Source of the DNA: Candidatus Aenigmatarchaeota archaeon
GTDB lineage: Archaea > Aenigmatarchaeota > Aenigmatarchaeia > QMZP01
Reading direction: 5' to 3'
Assembly (NCBI GenBank): GCA_017609225.1
Contig: JAFCEK010000032.1
Span: 1-9,590 of the forward strand
Length of the DNA stretch: 9,590 nt
Position 1 is the first letter of the stretch. Each line of letters opens with the position of its first letter. The notes under the pieces were generated by a model. That model was not told where the DNA came from. It did not search any database and was given only the letters and a program-made list of their open reading frames with translations. Positions 1 through 5,192 of this stretch are shown piece by piece. Both the position numbers and the translations under genes were made by a program.

Positions 1-965
1 GAAGGTATAACCTTGGCAATCCTGATTCTCCAATAGCTGTCTGCACAATGGCAACCATGGAGATGGATTTGCCGATGGACAAGATAGCAATGAAGGGAAA
101 ATGCGTAACAGAAAACATAGGAATTGAAAAAATAGTCAAAAACATAACAGCAAATCCCAGGATAAAATACCTTGTTTTGTGCGGACAGGTTTCCAAAGGT
201 CATTTTGTGGGTCAGGCAATAAAGAGCCTTGTGGAGAATGGTGTTGACGGGGAGAAAAGAATTATCGGAGCCAGGGGTTCTATGCCAATTCTCAAAAACC
301 TTACAATGGAAGAGATTGAAAAATTCAGAAAGCAGATTGAACCTGTGGATTTAATTGGAGAAACAGATACATCCAAGATAAATGCTGTGATTGATGAATA
401 TTTTGAGAAGGCAGGAAATGCTGAAATATCTGAATCTTCCGCTGAGAGTGCTGTGCAGACATTGATGGAAACAGAAGAGGGAAAAACAGAACAGGGACAG
501 GAAACAGAAAATCAGCCTGAGGAAATAAAAGCAGAAGAATCAGAGGAATGGGAGCAGGACCCTCTTGGTTTTTTTATAATCAGGCTTGACAGGAATACAG
601 GAAAAATAATTGCAGAGCATCATGATAATGATGGCAGACTGTTAAGGACTATCAGTGGGGAATCTGCCAGGGCTGTTTACAAGAAAATAATCAGCATGGG
701 GCTGGTTTCGGTTCAGCAGCATGCTGCCTATCTTGGCAGTGAGCTTGCCAGGGCAGAAACCGCACTGAAAAACAATCTTGATTACGAGCAGGACAGCGAG
801 CTGAATATCGGAAGTATTGAGAGAAAGATGGAAAGCGTTGAGATGCTGAGAACAACAACAAAAACAGAAACATATCATACAGCAGGCAAGGATATAAAGA
901 TAGATGATGCCGACAGGAGAACAGAAAGCTTTATCCATCTGCTGAAAAGGATAGGCATGAGATAA
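1..965 (+). CDS. MtrA-like corrinoid/methyl-transfer domain fused to DUF4346, 5'-partial
   Basis: The frame is open from the left edge (codons from base 3), and the residues before the ATG at 48 read YNLGNPDSPIAVCT, which matches the conserved N-terminal stretch of MtrA. The gene therefore starts outside the window and the ATG at 48 is internal. Counting from that ATG, residues 1-118 resemble MtrA, the cobamide-binding subunit of tetrahydromethanopterin S-methyltransferase: GKCVTENIGIEK, then YLVLCGQVSKGHFVGQ, whose His (codon 201-203) probably corresponds to the cobalt-ligating His of MtrA. Residues about 122-170 are an acidic Glu/Gln-rich linker. Residues about 171-253 look like DUF4346 (DPLGFFIIRLDR, HAAYLGSELARAETAL). 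The C-terminal membrane helix of methanogen MtrA is absent, so this is probably a soluble protein. Its stop overlaps the next start (TAATG). By inference it handles a corrinoid- or pterin-bound methyl or one-carbon group for the thymidylate operon; actual activity is unknown. Confidence 0.8.
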   Translation, partial: RYNLGNPDSPIAVCTMATMEMDLPMDKIAMKGKCVTENIGIEKIVKNITANPRIKYLVLCGQVSKGHFVGQAIKSLVENGVDGEKRIIGARGSMPILKNLTMEEIEKFRKQIEPVDLIGETDTSKINAVIDEYFEKAGNAEISESSAESAVQTLMETEEGKTEQGQETENQPEEIKAEESEEWEQDPLGFFIIRLDRNTGKIIAEHHDNDGRLLRTISGESARAVYKKIISMGLVSVQQHAAYLGSELARAETALKNNLDYEQDSELNIGSIERKMESVEMLRTTTKTETYHTAGKDIKIDDADRRTESFIHLLKRIGMR

Positions 966-1270
966 TGGAAATTAAAGAGTTCAGGGATATATGCAGAAAG
1001 TTCAGAAGGCATATGGATATAAGAACAACAGCCAAATATAATACGCCTCTCGAGCTCCTCACAGACCTTATGGAGGAGGTGGGGGAGCTTGCAAGGGCAA
1101 TAAACAGAAAAGAGATAAGAAAAGAGAAAACAGAGCATGATATTGGCTCGGAGATAATAGATATTGCCCTTATACTAATGTGGATGGCTGATATATACGG
1201 CATTGACTTTGAGGAGCAGCTGAAAAAGAATCTGGAGAGCTGGAACAAACGATTTGAATTTAGCATATAA
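965..1270 (+). CDS. MazG-type nucleotide pyrophosphohydrolase
   Basis: This small protein of 101 residues belongs by motif to the all-alpha MazG/iMazG NTP pyrophosphohydrolases, which convert (d)NTPs to (d)NMPs plus pyrophosphate and usually remove non-canonical or excess nucleotides. The Mg-binding signature is intact: E37-E38-x-x-E41 in LMEEVGELARAIN, followed by E63-x-x-D66 in GSEIIDIALI. One domain fills the whole chain, the usual length for the short single-domain form. The start codon overlaps the stop of the upstream gene by one base (TAATG), so translation is probably coupled. It is followed by thyA after 14 bases. Between an MtrA-like gene and thyA/dcd, a role in hydrolysing dUTP or related dNTPs to feed dUMP to ThyA is a reasonable inference, but substrate preference cannot be read from the sequence. 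Confidence 0.85.
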   Translation: MEIKEFRDICRKFRRHMDIRTTAKYNTPLELLTDLMEEVGELARAINRKEIRKEKTEHDIGSEIIDIALILMWMADIYGIDFEEQLKKNLESWNKRFEFSI

Positions 1271-1275
1271 GGAGG
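1269..1275 (+). promoter_or_regulatory. Strong Shine-Dalgarno site of thyA
   Basis: AAGGAGG overlaps the TAA stop of the mazG-like gene and lies 9 bases before the ATG at 1285. It is the best ribosome-binding site in the window and fixes the thyA start. The ATG at 1276 directly after it is too close to be used. Confidence 0.85.
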
Positions 1276-1284
1276 ATGGTTTGA

Positions 1285-2091
1285 ATGGAAGAAACAAACA
1301 ATATACCAAAAGAGCCTACAGGATATGGGGGAGCATATGTTCCCATAGTTATTGAGGCGGAAAGCCTTGGAGAGGCATGGGAAAAGGCAGTAAGGGAAAT
1401 GATGACAAAGGGATTTAACAGGTTTGTCAAGGCACCGGAATACCAGACATGGACAAAGGATAGCCCCATGTTTATAGTAGTCAGAAATGCAATGGCTGAG
1501 CCAAGGCTGAGTCCAAAGGCGCCAATAACAAAGGACATGGCAGAGGAGTATGCAAAAAACATGATTGAAGGCATGAGTAAGGAAAAGGAAAACAGCTTTG
1601 ATTACACATACTTTTCAAGGCTGAGGCACTATCCTGACTGCATAATAAGGGCAAGCCTTCCGTCTGTAACTGATGATGCTGAAATGAAGGCGCATGTGGA
1701 AAAGGTATCGCAGGGAAGGTGTGTTGTGGAGCGGATAGACCAGGTAGAAAAGGCAATAGACATCTTTAAAAAGGACCCTACAAGAAGGTCTGTTGTTCTT
1801 CATACATGGATTCCGAAGAGGGATCTGGAAAAATTCAGCCTTGAAAGAAAGGATACATCAAGCCCATGTGTTGTTCTTGTGCATCCGCAGCTTGTTGAGA
1901 ACAAACTGCACTTCAATGTTGTGATGAAGACAAATGATTTGTTCAATGCATGGCCGGGGAATGCATATGCGCTGACAGCACTTCAGAAATATATGGCTGA
2001 CAGGCTTGGTGCTGAAACAGGGCATTATACGCATTTTTCGGTGGCAATGCAGATTTACCAGGAAGTGTATGATGCTGCAAAAAATATTTAG
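1285..2091 (+). CDS. thyA: Thymidylate synthase, archaeal ThyA type
   Basis: ThyA methylates dUMP to dTMP using a methylene-carrying pterin. The 268-residue protein shows the family landmarks in order: DPTRRSVV (R167/R168, the phosphate-binding pair matching E. coli R126/R127), catalytic Cys195 in SSPCVVLVHP, and KTNDLFNAWPGNAYAL, in which D218 and N226 match the dUMP-binding Asp169/Asn177 of E. coli. The C-terminal GHYTHFSVAMQIY stands where bacterial enzymes have H-x-Y; here the position two after His250 is Ser. This looks like an archaeal-family variant rather than damage. The start is set by a strong Shine-Dalgarno sequence. The gene sits in a run with a MazG-like gene upstream and dCTP deaminase downstream, so it is the centre of a dTMP-making operon. 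Whether the donor is a folate or a methanopterin cannot be told from the sequence; the MtrA-like neighbour makes the latter worth considering. Confidence 0.93.
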   Translation: MEETNNIPKEPTGYGGAYVPIVIEAESLGEAWEKAVREMMTKGFNRFVKAPEYQTWTKDSPMFIVVRNAMAEPRLSPKAPITKDMAEEYAKNMIEGMSKEKENSFDYTYFSRLRHYPDCIIRASLPSVTDDAEMKAHVEKVSQGRCVVERIDQVEKAIDIFKKDPTRRSVVLHTWIPKRDLEKFSLERKDTSSPCVVLVHPQLVENKLHFNVVMKTNDLFNAWPGNAYALTALQKYMADRLGAETGHYTHFSVAMQIYQEVYDAAKNI

Positions 2092-2097
2092 ACAACC

Positions 2098-2134
2098 GGG
2101 AGAGAAATATGATACTGCCAGACCATGAAATAAG
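2098..2134 (+). repeat. 37-bp direct repeat, copy 1 (duplicated 5' end of dcd)
   Basis: This is identical over 37 bases to 2235-2271. It begins GGGAGAGAAATATG, so it carries a ribosome-binding site (GGGAG, 2098-2102), an ATG (2109) and the first eight codons of dcd (MILPDHEI). It begins 6 bases after the thyA stop, so its left side is probably the ancestral thyA-dcd junction. Confidence 0.95.
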
Positions 2135-2249
2135 CCTCTCTTTACGGGAGTTGCCACTTCCTCAAGAGATCGTGTCTCGTATTTTTGCAAAGGAGACACG
2201 AGACATCTCTTCATCTGAAGAGATGAAGACCCTTGGGAGAGAAATATGA
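2109..2249 (+). CDS. Small ORF made of the duplicated dcd start plus the insert (46 codons)
   Basis: From the ATG in repeat copy 1 the frame stays open through the whole 100-bp insert. The peptide of 46 residues begins MILPDHEI, exactly as Dcd does, continues SLSLRELPLPQEIVSRIFAK, and ends GREI. The TGA stop overlaps the ATG of dcd (ATGA at 2246-2249), an arrangement that could couple re-initiation on dcd. Three of the four Arg codons are CGN, unlike the AGA/AGG-rich neighbours, all in the inserted part. The ribosome-binding site is identical to that of dcd. An ORF of this length can stay open by chance, so translation is plausible but unproven, and I recognise no function. It may be merely the broken original start of dcd. 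Confidence 0.4.
   Translation: MILPDHEISLSLRELPLPQEIVSRIFAKETRDISSSEEMKTLGREI
2135..2234. mobile_element. 100-bp hairpin-rich insert between 37-bp direct repeats
   Basis: The segment between the two repeat copies has no similarity to the flanking genes that I can see and is packed with inverted repeats. One is AAGAGAT/ATCTCTT (2164-2170/2205-2211) enclosing CGTGTCTC/GAGACACG (2171-2178/2193-2200). Another is ATCTCTTCA/TGAAGAGAT (2205-2213/2216-2224). A third is TCTTCATCT/AGATGAAGA (2208-2216/2221-2229) with a GAAG loop. A short palindromic sequence bounded by a direct duplication of the target suggests a small non-autonomous element (MITE-like or palindromic-element-like). The 37-bp duplication is long for a transposase target site, so template switching or recombination is an alternative origin. 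Nothing here encodes a transposase. Confidence 0.5.
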
Positions 2250-2271
2250 TACTGCCAGACCATGAAATAAG
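2235..2271 (+). repeat. 37-bp direct repeat, copy 2 (functional dcd start)
   Basis: This is identical to 2098-2134, at an offset of 137 bases. It holds the GGGAG ribosome-binding site (2235-2239) six bases before the dcd ATG at 2246, and the first codons of dcd; the coding sequence then continues normally (AAGGAAGC...). Recombination between the two copies would delete 137 bp and restore a simple thyA-dcd junction. Confidence 0.95.
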
Positions 2272-2803
2272 GAAGCTTTTGAAGGAGGGGAAGCTTGTTA
2301 TTGAGCCGCTTGAGGATATTGAAAAAATCCAGGGCGCATGTGTTGATTTGAGGCTTGGCACAGAGTTCAGAATTTTCAGGCACACAGAAGAGGCTGTTAT
2401 TGATTCAAAAAATCCAAAGGAATACACAGAATTTATAGAGATGAAGGAAGAAAAACCATTCATAATCCATCCCAGGGAGTTTGTTCTTGGAATTACAAAG
2501 GAAAAAATAAAGATTCCTGCTGACATGGCTGCATATGTGGATGGAAGGTCAAGCCTGGGCAGGCTTGGAGTAACTGCACATATAACATCCGGCTGGGTAG
2601 ACCCCGGGTTTGAGGGCAGGCTGGTTCTGGAAATAAGCAATCTTGGAAAAATGCCTGTTACCCTTTATCCAGGAATGAAAATATGCAAGCTTCTTTTTTT
2701 CAGGCTTAACAGCCCCTCTGAAATCCCATACAACATAAGAAAAGATGCGAAATACCATGGCCAGGATTCTGTTTCCCAGAGCAGAATACATGAGGACAAG
2801 TGA
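2246..2803 (+). CDS. dcd: dCTP deaminase (possibly dUMP-forming)
   Basis: Dcd deaminates dCTP to dUTP, or directly to dUMP in bifunctional enzymes, supplying the substrate of ThyA. The 185-residue protein aligns throughout with the family. VDGRSSLGRLG (98-108) is the nucleotide-binding loop, with S102 and R106 matching E. coli S111 and R115. AHITSGWVDPGFEG (111-124) follows, and catalytic E129 (LVLEISN) matches E138. The tail PYNIRKDAKYHGQ...SRI is the usual C-terminus. S115 stands where E. coli has A124, and GWVDPGF resembles the bifunctional dCTP deaminase/dUTPase group more than the bacterial AHRIDPGW. I therefore suspect the dUMP-forming type, but motif reading alone does not settle it. 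Its 5' end is duplicated upstream (2098-2134), which places an extra start and a hairpin-rich insert in its leader and makes its ATG overlap the stop of the small ORF. Confidence 0.94.
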   Translation: MILPDHEIRKLLKEGKLVIEPLEDIEKIQGACVDLRLGTEFRIFRHTEEAVIDSKNPKEYTEFIEMKEEKPFIIHPREFVLGITKEKIKIPADMAAYVDGRSSLGRLGVTAHITSGWVDPGFEGRLVLEISNLGKMPVTLYPGMKICKLLFFRLNSPSEIPYNIRKDAKYHGQDSVSQSRIHEDK

Positions 2804-2810
2804 TAACAGG

Positions 2811-2828
2811 AATGTATTTAAATACATT
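2811..2828. promoter_or_regulatory. 18-bp perfect palindrome with TATA-like core
   Basis: AATGTATTTAAATACATT reads the same on both strands and begins eight bases after the dcd stop. Its centre TTTAAATA resembles an archaeal TATA box. It may be a distal rpl10e promoter, a repressor operator covering that box, or a fold at the end of the dcd transcript. Confidence 0.5.
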
Positions 2829-2845
2829 AAGCTTATTCTACATAA

Positions 2846-2853
2846 TTATATAG
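2846..2853 (+). promoter_or_regulatory. Candidate TATA box of rpl10e
   Basis: TTATATAG lies in AT-rich DNA with its centre about 26 bases before 2875, which predicts a transcript start near 2875 and a leader of roughly 70 bases to the rpl10e ATG. The TATA-like core of the palindrome at 2811-2828 is the competing candidate. Confidence 0.45.
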
Positions 2854-2876
2854 TTAATCGATGCAAGGAATAACAT

Positions 2877-2920
2877 GACAGCTACTAAAGATAACTGGAT
2901 ATATTGTAAATAAAGCTGTC
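2877..2920 (+). other. Possible hairpin in the rpl10e leader
   Basis: GACAGCT (2877-2883) and AGCTGTC (2914-2920) are perfect complements separated by 30 bases. The loop is long, so stability is doubtful. A 12-codon ORF (2875-2913, MTATKDNWIYCK) lies over it. Confidence 0.25.
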
Positions 2921-2947
2921 CCCGTTTCAGATTGCAAGGCGAGGTAT

Positions 2948-3457
2948 ATGGGATTAAGACCAGCAAAATGCTACAGAAAACTTGAAAGGCCTTATACAAG
3001 GCAGAGCAGGAAAAAACCCAGAAAGGGCTATGTAAAGGGTGTGCCTCAGCCAAAAATACAGAAATTTGAAACAGGAAAAAGCAAGAAGAAATTCTCTTTA
3101 AAAATTTTTCTTGTTGCAGACGGGGATGCCCAGATAAGGCATAACGCGCTGGAGGCAGCCAGGATTGCAGCTAACAAGGTTCTTATGGAAGGTGCAGGAG
3201 AAGACGGATACTTCATGAAGGTTTTGATTTATCCTCATCATGTGATGAGGGAGAACCCCCTGGCTACAGGGGCAGGTGCTGACAGGTTTCAGACAGGAAT
3301 GAGACTTAGTTTTGGTGAGCCGATTGGACTTGCTGCAAGGGTCAGAAGAAAGCAGAAGCTGATTGAAATAAGAACAGACAAATCAAAAGAGGATGTTGCC
3401 AGGAATGCCCTGAAGATTGCAAGCTACAAGCTTCCACTTAAATGCATAATAGAATAA
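2948..3457 (+). CDS. rpl10e: Large-subunit ribosomal protein uL16 (L10e)
   Basis: The N-terminus MGLRPAKCYRKLERPYTR is the hallmark of archaeal/eukaryotic L10e, the counterpart of bacterial L16, which sits near the central protuberance and the tRNA-binding region of the large subunit. The middle (KIFLVADGDAQIRHNALEAA) and the segment HVMRENPLATGAGADRFQTG are also characteristic; the latter is the conserved loop facing the peptidyl-transferase region. With 169 residues it is full length for the archaeal family. GGCGAGGT shortly before the ATG serves as a modest ribosome-binding site. It does not look part of the upstream nucleotide operon: 144 bases with promoter-like sequence separate it from dcd. 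It ends 21 bases from the convergent membrane-protein gene, over a T-rich stretch. The identification is secure, and it is the best single marker that the DNA is archaeal. Confidence 0.97.
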   Translation: MGLRPAKCYRKLERPYTRQSRKKPRKGYVKGVPQPKIQKFETGKSKKKFSLKIFLVADGDAQIRHNALEAARIAANKVLMEGAGEDGYFMKVLIYPHHVMRENPLATGAGADRFQTGMRLSFGEPIGLAARVRRKQKLIEIRTDKSKEDVARNALKIASYKLPLKCIIE

Positions 3458-3472
3458 TTTCTTGTTTATTTG
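3456..3472 (+). terminator. T-rich end of the rpl10e transcript
   Basis: TTTCTTGTTTATTTG follows the rpl10e stop in the short gap before the convergent gene. Archaeal transcription often ends on such U-rich runs without a hairpin; here the run is interrupted, so the call is tentative. Confidence 0.35.
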
Positions 3473-3478
3473 CAAAAA

Positions 3479-3913
3479 TCAGACTGGAATCAGTGGCAGG
3501 AGCATTGCAACCATGTATGGAACAAGGAATATGCTTACAGCATAGCCAATTACTGCAACTATCACAATATGCAGATTTGTCATCTCACCGAAAAACAGCT
3601 TTACAAGCGCAATCCATATAATAAGGGGCAGGATAAGCAGCATATATGGTATGAATGCTATATAGGTTCCTATAATTCCAACTATGCCAAATATGTTTAT
3701 CAGATTGATTATTAAAACAAGGGCAAATGCATTGAGAGCGCTTACATTTTCGCCCCATTCCTTGCCTATAATCTTGACTATAACTGCAAGAATCAGGCCT
3801 CCTATTATTGTGGAGATTACAAGGTTTGCAAAAAGCGAAGCAGCATAGCTTATATTTTCAGAAGCAAAAAAATTGGCAATCGGGTCCATGATGCTGAGGG
3901 GGTTTTCTGCCAT
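3479..3913 (-). CDS. Unrecognised four-helix integral membrane protein
   Basis: This hypothetical protein of 144 residues is dominated by hydrophobic segments. Likely membrane helices lie at about 24-47, 59-79, 82-107 and 113-142, with a short polar N-terminus (MAENPLSIMDPIANFFASEN) and a charged loop KIIGKEWGEN after helix 1. I see no signal-peptide cleavage site, catalytic motif or known fold, and do not assign a function. The coding frame is credible because it fills the interval between convergent rpl10e and co-directional glmU and has its own promoter: ATATTTAA centred about 27 bases before the ATG, implying a leaderless mRNA. No ribosome-binding site precedes the ATG. An internal start at Met9 is possible but fits the TATA spacing less well. 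Confidence 0.7.
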   Translation of the reverse strand: MAENPLSIMDPIANFFASENISYAASLFANLVISTIIGGLILAVIVKIIGKEWGENVSALNAFALVLIINLINIFGIVGIIGTYIAFIPYMLLILPLIIWIALVKLFFGEMTNLHIVIVAVIGYAVSIFLVPYMVAMLLPLIPV

Positions 3914-3936
3914 ATAATATATTATTGTTTTGCTGC

Positions 3937-3944
3937 TTAAATAT
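3937..3944 (-). promoter_or_regulatory. TATA box of the membrane-protein gene
   Basis: Read on the minus strand this is ATATTTAA. Its centre is 27 bases from the first base of the ATG at 3913, the spacing expected if transcription starts at the start codon. Confidence 0.55.
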
Positions 3945-3971
3945 TATGTTGAAAACAACAGCGTAAAAGTG

Positions 3972-5162
3972 TTATTCTATGTCCTGCTTCACTGTTTCTC
4001 CTGGCATTGTGGTTTTTCCTGGCCATATCTTTCTTCCAGGATAAATCATGGTGCCGATTCCTGTGTGCACATTGTCTCCAAGAACTGCCCCGAATTTTTT
4101 TCTGCCTGTATCAACCAGTTTTCCGTTCACCATGCTTTTAACCGGTTTTTCGTCATGCCTCAGGTTTGATGCGATTGTCCCTGCTCCTATATTGACGTTG
4201 GCTCCAAGAACAGAATCACCAAAATAGGAAAGATGTGCTATGCCTGTATTGTCCATTATTATGCTGTTTTTGACTTCAACAGCGTTTCCTATCCTGCAGT
4301 TGTCTGCTATTGATGTTGAGGAGCGTATGAAACAGTTTGGGCCAATTATGCAGTTGCTTCCTATTATCACAGGGCCTTCAATATAGGACCCGCTCCTGAT
4401 GATTGTGTTCTCTCCTATTGCAACATTGCCTTTTATTGTTACATTTTTTTCAATTGTGCCCAGGTTTTTTGCTTCCAGCCTTGAAAGGAGGGCTTTGTTG
4501 GCATCCAGCATGTTCCAGGGATATGCCAGGGGCTGCCAGAGTCCTTTTGCTTCTTCAATAATGATATCTGTCTGGCAGGCAAATGCCTTCAGCGCATCTG
4601 TTATCTCATATTCATTTCTTCTGGATTTTTTCAGATTTTTCAGAAATGGGAATATCTTTTTGTCAAAAACATAACATCCTGTGTTTGCCATATTTGTTTT
4701 TGGATTTTCCGGTTTTTCAGCAATATCCTTTAGTTTGCTGTCCTGGGTTTCAAGCACGGAAAAATTTTGTGGGTTTTCAACTTTCTTTGCAAGTATGCAG
4801 TAATCATGCTTTATGCATGCATCTATATCTTTCCTGTCATACAGGTCATCCCCCATAAGGGTAATAAATCTGTTTTTTATCATTGCTTCTGCCTGAAGCA
4901 GCGCATGCCCTGTTCCAAGCTGTTCCTTCTGTTCAACAAACGTTATTTTCATATTGTCTGGTTTTTTTCTTCTGAAAAATTCAAGAATCATGTCTTTTTT
5001 GTAGCCAATAATAATAATAACCTCTTCAGTGATTCCCGAGAGCTGCTCAAGATTGTGCTCCAAAATTGTTTTGTTTGCTATTTTAAGCAGCGGCTTCGGC
5101 CTCGTAAGCGTAAGAGGATATGTTCTTGTTGACTTCCCTGCTGCCATTATAACTGCCTGCAT
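3972..5162 (-). CDS. glmU: GlmU-type bifunctional GlcNAc-1-P uridylyltransferase / GlcN-1-P acetyltransferase
   Basis: This enzyme would carry out the last two steps to UDP-GlcNAc: acetylation of glucosamine-1-phosphate and transfer of UMP. Numbering from the preferred start (MQAVIMAAGKS), residues 1-225 form a sugar-nucleotidyltransferase domain with the signature AAGKSTRTYPLTLTRPKPLL (from residue 7), GTGHALLQAEA (83-93), GDD (about 104-106) and YPWNMLDANKAL (214-225). Residues about 232-377 form a left-handed beta-helix of hexapeptide repeats (IKGNVAIGENTIIRSG). IAHLSYFGDSVLGANVNIGA contains His310, which matches the catalytic His of E. coli GlmU (AGHLTYLGD). Start choice: a TATA box at 5185-5192 predicts transcription from about 5162, so the ATG at 5162 is preferred over the one at 5171. 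The arrangement resembles dual-function archaeal sugar-1-P enzymes, and the nucleotidyltransferase may accept several sugars. glmS immediately upstream supports the GlmU call. Confidence 0.88.
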   Translation of the reverse strand: MQAVIMAAGKSTRTYPLTLTRPKPLLKIANKTILEHNLEQLSGITEEVIIIIGYKKDMILEFFRRKKPDNMKITFVEQKEQLGTGHALLQAEAMIKNRFITLMGDDLYDRKDIDACIKHDYCILAKKVENPQNFSVLETQDSKLKDIAEKPENPKTNMANTGCYVFDKKIFPFLKNLKKSRRNEYEITDALKAFACQTDIIIEEAKGLWQPLAYPWNMLDANKALLSRLEAKNLGTIEKNVTIKGNVAIGENTIIRSGSYIEGPVIIGSNCIIGPNCFIRSSTSIADNCRIGNAVEVKNSIIMDNTGIAHLSYFGDSVLGANVNIGAGTIASNLRHDEKPVKSMVNGKLVDTGRKKFGAVLGDNVHTGIGTMIYPGRKIWPGKTTMPGETVKQDIE

Positions 5163-5184
5163 GTTAATCATCCAAATATTCTGG

Positions 5185-5192
5185 TTTATAAA
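5185..5192 (-). promoter_or_regulatory. TATA box of glmU
   Basis: TTTATAAA, preceded on the minus strand by the purine-containing GAAAGC, which could serve as a BRE-like element. Its centre is 26 bases before the ATG at 5162, so glmU can be transcribed as a leaderless mRNA separately from glmS, only 13 bases after the glmS stop. Confidence 0.65.

Noticed and set aside
2210..2260. C/D-box guide RNA: CTGA followed by GATGA at 2215-2225
   Set aside because: The D'/C' pair looks right, but no outer C box lies about 12 bases upstream and no D box follows at the right distance.
2098..2271. CRISPR-like or tandem repeat array
   Set aside because: Only two repeat copies exist, and they contain coding sequence of dcd; the spacer is palindromic rather than unique.
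2098..2271. Archaeal intron spliced from mRNA by a bulge-helix-bulge
   Set aside because: Removal would restore a simple junction, but I cannot find the two 3-base bulges around a 4-bp helix at matching points; direct repeats explain the structure better.
2804..2947. tRNA or other small RNA gene between dcd and rpl10e
   Set aside because: No cloverleaf, T-loop or acceptor pairing could be found; only a weak 7-bp stem with a 30-base loop.
3470..3715. ORF on the + strand of 81 codons
   Set aside because: It is antisense to the membrane-protein gene, which has a coherent hydrophobic pattern and its own promoter; the + frame has biased, repetitive Tyr/Asn composition and no ribosome-binding site.
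3911..3925. 12-bp AT palindrome ATAATATATTAT next to the membrane-protein start
   Set aside because: It consists only of A and T in an AT-rich spacer, so chance is a sufficient explanation.
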